From Prochlorococcus marinus (GTDB taxonomy: Bacteria > Cyanobacteriota > Cyanobacteriia > PCC-6307 > Cyanobiaceae): a stretch of 64,000 bases of DNA. The stretch spans positions 1 through 64,000 of the forward strand of contig NZ_CVSW01000006.1 in NCBI RefSeq assembly GCF_001180265.1, read 5' to 3'. Within the stretch, counting starts at the first letter, position 1. Every line of letters begins with the position of its first letter. Below the pieces are notes generated by a model. It had not been told where the DNA came from, ran no database searches, and saw nothing but the letters and a program-made list of their open reading frames with translations. Shown here one piece after another: positions 62,352 through 64,000 of this stretch. The translations under genes and the position numbers were made by a program.

Positions 62352-63122
62352 ATGAAAGAAATTAGTGAGATAAAGTCAAATATATATAAAATAGCTGCTG
62401 TTACAGATAGAGGGCAAAGATTAAATAAATTAATTTCTCCTATGTATGAGGAAAAAGCTAATGAAATGAATGAATTGATTGAAGTTCTAAAAGACTTTAG
62501 TTTTGAAATATCTGAAAAATCATTGTCTGGAGAGTGGGAATTGATTTTTTCTAGTGTTGAATTATTTCGTAGTTCTCCTTTCTTCCTTGCTATTGAAAAG
62601 GCATTAAATGATGAATTTAAAAGTAATCTTTTTTTTAAATTACATCAATTACAAGTAGGATCCTTTGGTATATCAACTATTGGGAGAATTGCTCAAAAGA
62701 TTGATTTTGACAAAAAAGAATTTATATCTACTTTTGACACTACAATATTTGGGCTGACAACAATTCCCATCTTAGGATGGTTCAAACTATTGCCTACTTT
62801 TGGTGGAAGAGTAATAACCCTAGCAAGTGATTTAGTTTTAAGAAATAATTTACTTGATATGAAATTACAAAAGACAAAAGTCTCCAAAGTTGATGGACTT
62901 AATAAGATCCCATTATTTAGTGAATTACTTATGGATAGATGGTATCCAGTTAAAGAGGTATGGAATAAGTTACCTTGGAATAAAGAATCGCCTAATAGCC
63001 AGGTTTCAATTGTATATTTAGACGAAGAAATGAGAATTATGCAGGATATGTATGGGTCTATTTTTATTTATATAAGGCCTTCAATTTCCTTGTTGAATTC
63101 AAATACAATCTCTAATGATTAA
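62352..63122 (+). CDS. PAP/fibrillin family protein (larger paralogue)
   Basis: A 256-residue member of the same family as the gene at 59380. It has the barrel start SLSGEWELIFSSVELFRSSP (~58-77), LHQLQVGSFGISTIGRIAQK, and the end motif VYLDEEMRIMQDMYGSIFIY plus IRP (~226-248). The N-terminal ~55 residues form a helical extension (EISEIKSNIYKIAAVTDRGQ). Probably thylakoid-associated. The gene stands alone on the plus strand. Confidence 0.82.
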   Translation: MKEISEIKSNIYKIAAVTDRGQRLNKLISPMYEEKANEMNELIEVLKDFSFEISEKSLSGEWELIFSSVELFRSSPFFLAIEKALNDEFKSNLFFKLHQLQVGSFGISTIGRIAQKIDFDKKEFISTFDTTIFGLTTIPILGWFKLLPTFGGRVITLASDLVLRNNLLDMKLQKTKVSKVDGLNKIPLFSELLMDRWYPVKEVWNKLPWNKESPNSQVSIVYLDEEMRIMQDMYGSIFIYIRPSISLLNSNTISND

Positions 63123-63254
63123 TTAAAAGACTGACTAATATTTTTAGTAATTTATGGAATAAATCCATTAAAAATTTAATTTCAAGATTAATTAATAAAA
63201 ACTTCTCGCATCTTAAATACAAATAGGTTAAGTTCGTAGTGAACATTTTTTATT

Positions 63255-63569
63255 ATGCTTAGAAATCAAGAAAAAAATTCAGTTGTTAGAGGAATATTCC
63301 TAATAGGAGGATGGGGCTTAGGTCTAGACAGATTCTACGAAGGAGATAAAAAAGGTGGTTTTTTGTCAATCATTGGTTGGAGTATCACATTTTTTAGCTT
63401 TATCTTTCTTAAATGTTCAGGGTATGAATATGTTGAGGGTGTGAAAAATTATTCAGATTATTCCCCTAACCCATTAATAGTTTTGCCTTTACTTGCAGGG
63501 GCGTATGGTGGCTTTCTAATAATTAAGAAGGCATTTAGATTAGCAAAGCAATTTGAGAATGCTGAATAA
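63255..63569 (+). CDS. TM2 domain membrane protein
   Basis: A 104-residue protein with two or three hydrophobic segments. The TM2 pattern is visible in IFLIGGWGLGLDRFYEGDKK ('GG.G.DRFY.G', ~15-34) followed by GGFLSIIGWSITFFSFIFL. TM2 proteins are widespread with no settled function. It converges on a TTG-initiated mini-gene. Confidence 0.75.
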   Translation: MLRNQEKNSVVRGIFLIGGWGLGLDRFYEGDKKGGFLSIIGWSITFFSFIFLKCSGYEYVEGVKNYSDYSPNPLIVLPLLAGAYGGFLIIKKAFRLAKQFENAE

Positions 63570-63587
63570 TACTACAAGCAGCCAAAT

Positions 63588-63749
63588 TCAAGATAATAAT
63601 CCAGATCCTTTCAAATAAAATTTAAATAAAAGAATCACTAAAAGGTTTACTATTGCTAAGGCTACTAAACCATTTCTATTTTTTACATCTAATTTCTTGA
63701 CTAAATTAGAAAGATAAACGACTGGATTTTCTGGTTCTTTATTATCCAA
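63588..63749 (-). CDS. Small single-helix membrane protein
   Basis: Found by direct translation from TTG 63747-63749: 53 residues, M-DNKEPENPVVYLSNLVKKL, one helix (~27-43, LVALAIVNLLVILLFKF), end GSGLLS. No Shine-Dalgarno is obvious. Not recognised. Confidence 0.5.
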   Translation of the reverse strand: MDNKEPENPVVYLSNLVKKLDVKNRNGLVALAIVNLLVILLFKFYLKGSGLLS

Positions 63750-63845
63750 ATTTTATTTAAATATTAATTTGAGAAGAAAATATCACAGTTTCATTTGAAG
63801 AATCAAAATTGTAAAGATGATTATCCAAAAAGAAATAAATAATAT

Positions 63846-64000
63846 CTAACCCATAATTCCTGCATTTCTTAAAAACGCTTTACCCATATTGCCAATTACA
63901 AAAAATAGAGACAAATTAATTAAAAGGATTATTAATAATGCCAACATTTTATAGTTTGGATTAGTTGAAATGCCATCAAATCCATTATTAAGAAATCTTT
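63846..64000 (-). CDS. Partial hypothetical membrane protein, 5' end beyond the window
   Basis: Open frame entering from the right edge; the visible part begins RFLNNGFDGISTNPNYKMLA and contains one helix (LALLIILLINLSLFFVIGNM) with the end KAFLRNAGIMG. The true start may lie outside. An internal ATG exists, but the upstream residues look coding. Not recognised. Confidence 0.5.
   Translation of the reverse strand, partial: RFLNNGFDGISTNPNYKMLALLIILLINLSLFFVIGNMGKAFLRNAGIMG

Overview
The window is AT-rich (roughly 30% G+C by eye), tightly packed chromosomal DNA of a marine picocyanobacterium, almost certainly a high-light-adapted Prochlorococcus. The chlorophyll genes acsF and chlH, many cyanobacteria-only families (DUF2996, DUF3038/DUF4335, DUF2949, DUF3318, DUF6447, CGLD27, DUF2862, DUF2839, Psb34-like, two PAP/fibrillin proteins), frequent TTG starts, weak Shine-Dalgarno signals and many 35-80 residue membrane proteins all point that way. 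I cannot name the strain from sequence alone. I see no insertion sequence, CRISPR array or prophage.

Left part, 1-32 kb, is mostly conserved housekeeping. DUF2996, acsF, tldD, tldE/pmbA and fmt run on the plus strand. A TerC-like protein converges on fmt, and mfd follows. A leftward, operon-like string then runs from dapB through a two-helix membrane protein, a UbiH-like hydroxylase, DUF2949, DUF3038 and DUF4335. chlH is divergent from dapB. Next come folP, tpiA and a small S4 protein (minus), an exporter-type ABC protein and a DUF6447 protein (plus), carB (minus), then DUF3318, rsfS, CGLD27, an asparaginase and the initiator tRNA (plus). A PetP-like DUF2862 protein precedes a three-gene ABC-2 exporter cassette.

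Right part, 32-64 kb, is a patchwork of short genes on both strands between a few recognisable ones. These include a TauE/SafE permease, an HNH protein, a phosphoribosyltransferase plus nucleoside 2-deoxyribosyltransferase pair, rpsU, a uridine-kinase-like protein, a renalase-like flavoprotein paired with an MTHFR-like barrel, a peptidase S51, a GNAT acetyltransferase, an MBL-fold protein, pepN, purT, glutathione peroxidase, a TatA-like protein with 57-bp tandem repeats, a tRNA-dihydrouridine synthase, a hotdog thioesterase, a membrane-anchored Mrr-type nuclease, a MAPEG protein, two PAP/fibrillin proteins, a Nif11-like orphan and a TM2 protein. Some 20 mini-genes were identified by direct translation, most of them encoding single-helix membrane proteins.

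The signals most worth a second look are: (1) two genes whose conserved N termini lie upstream of any ATG/GTG/TTG and seem to start at ATT, one with a perfect Shine-Dalgarno; (2) a structured intergenic RNA candidate at about 32.90-33.00 kb with its own -10 box, nested stems and a strong terminator; (3) a free-standing 54-residue IF2_N-like protein; (4) two distant paralogues of a secreted two-cysteine protein; and (5) several orphan repeat or mini-proteins. All family names come from reading the sequence; no database search was run.
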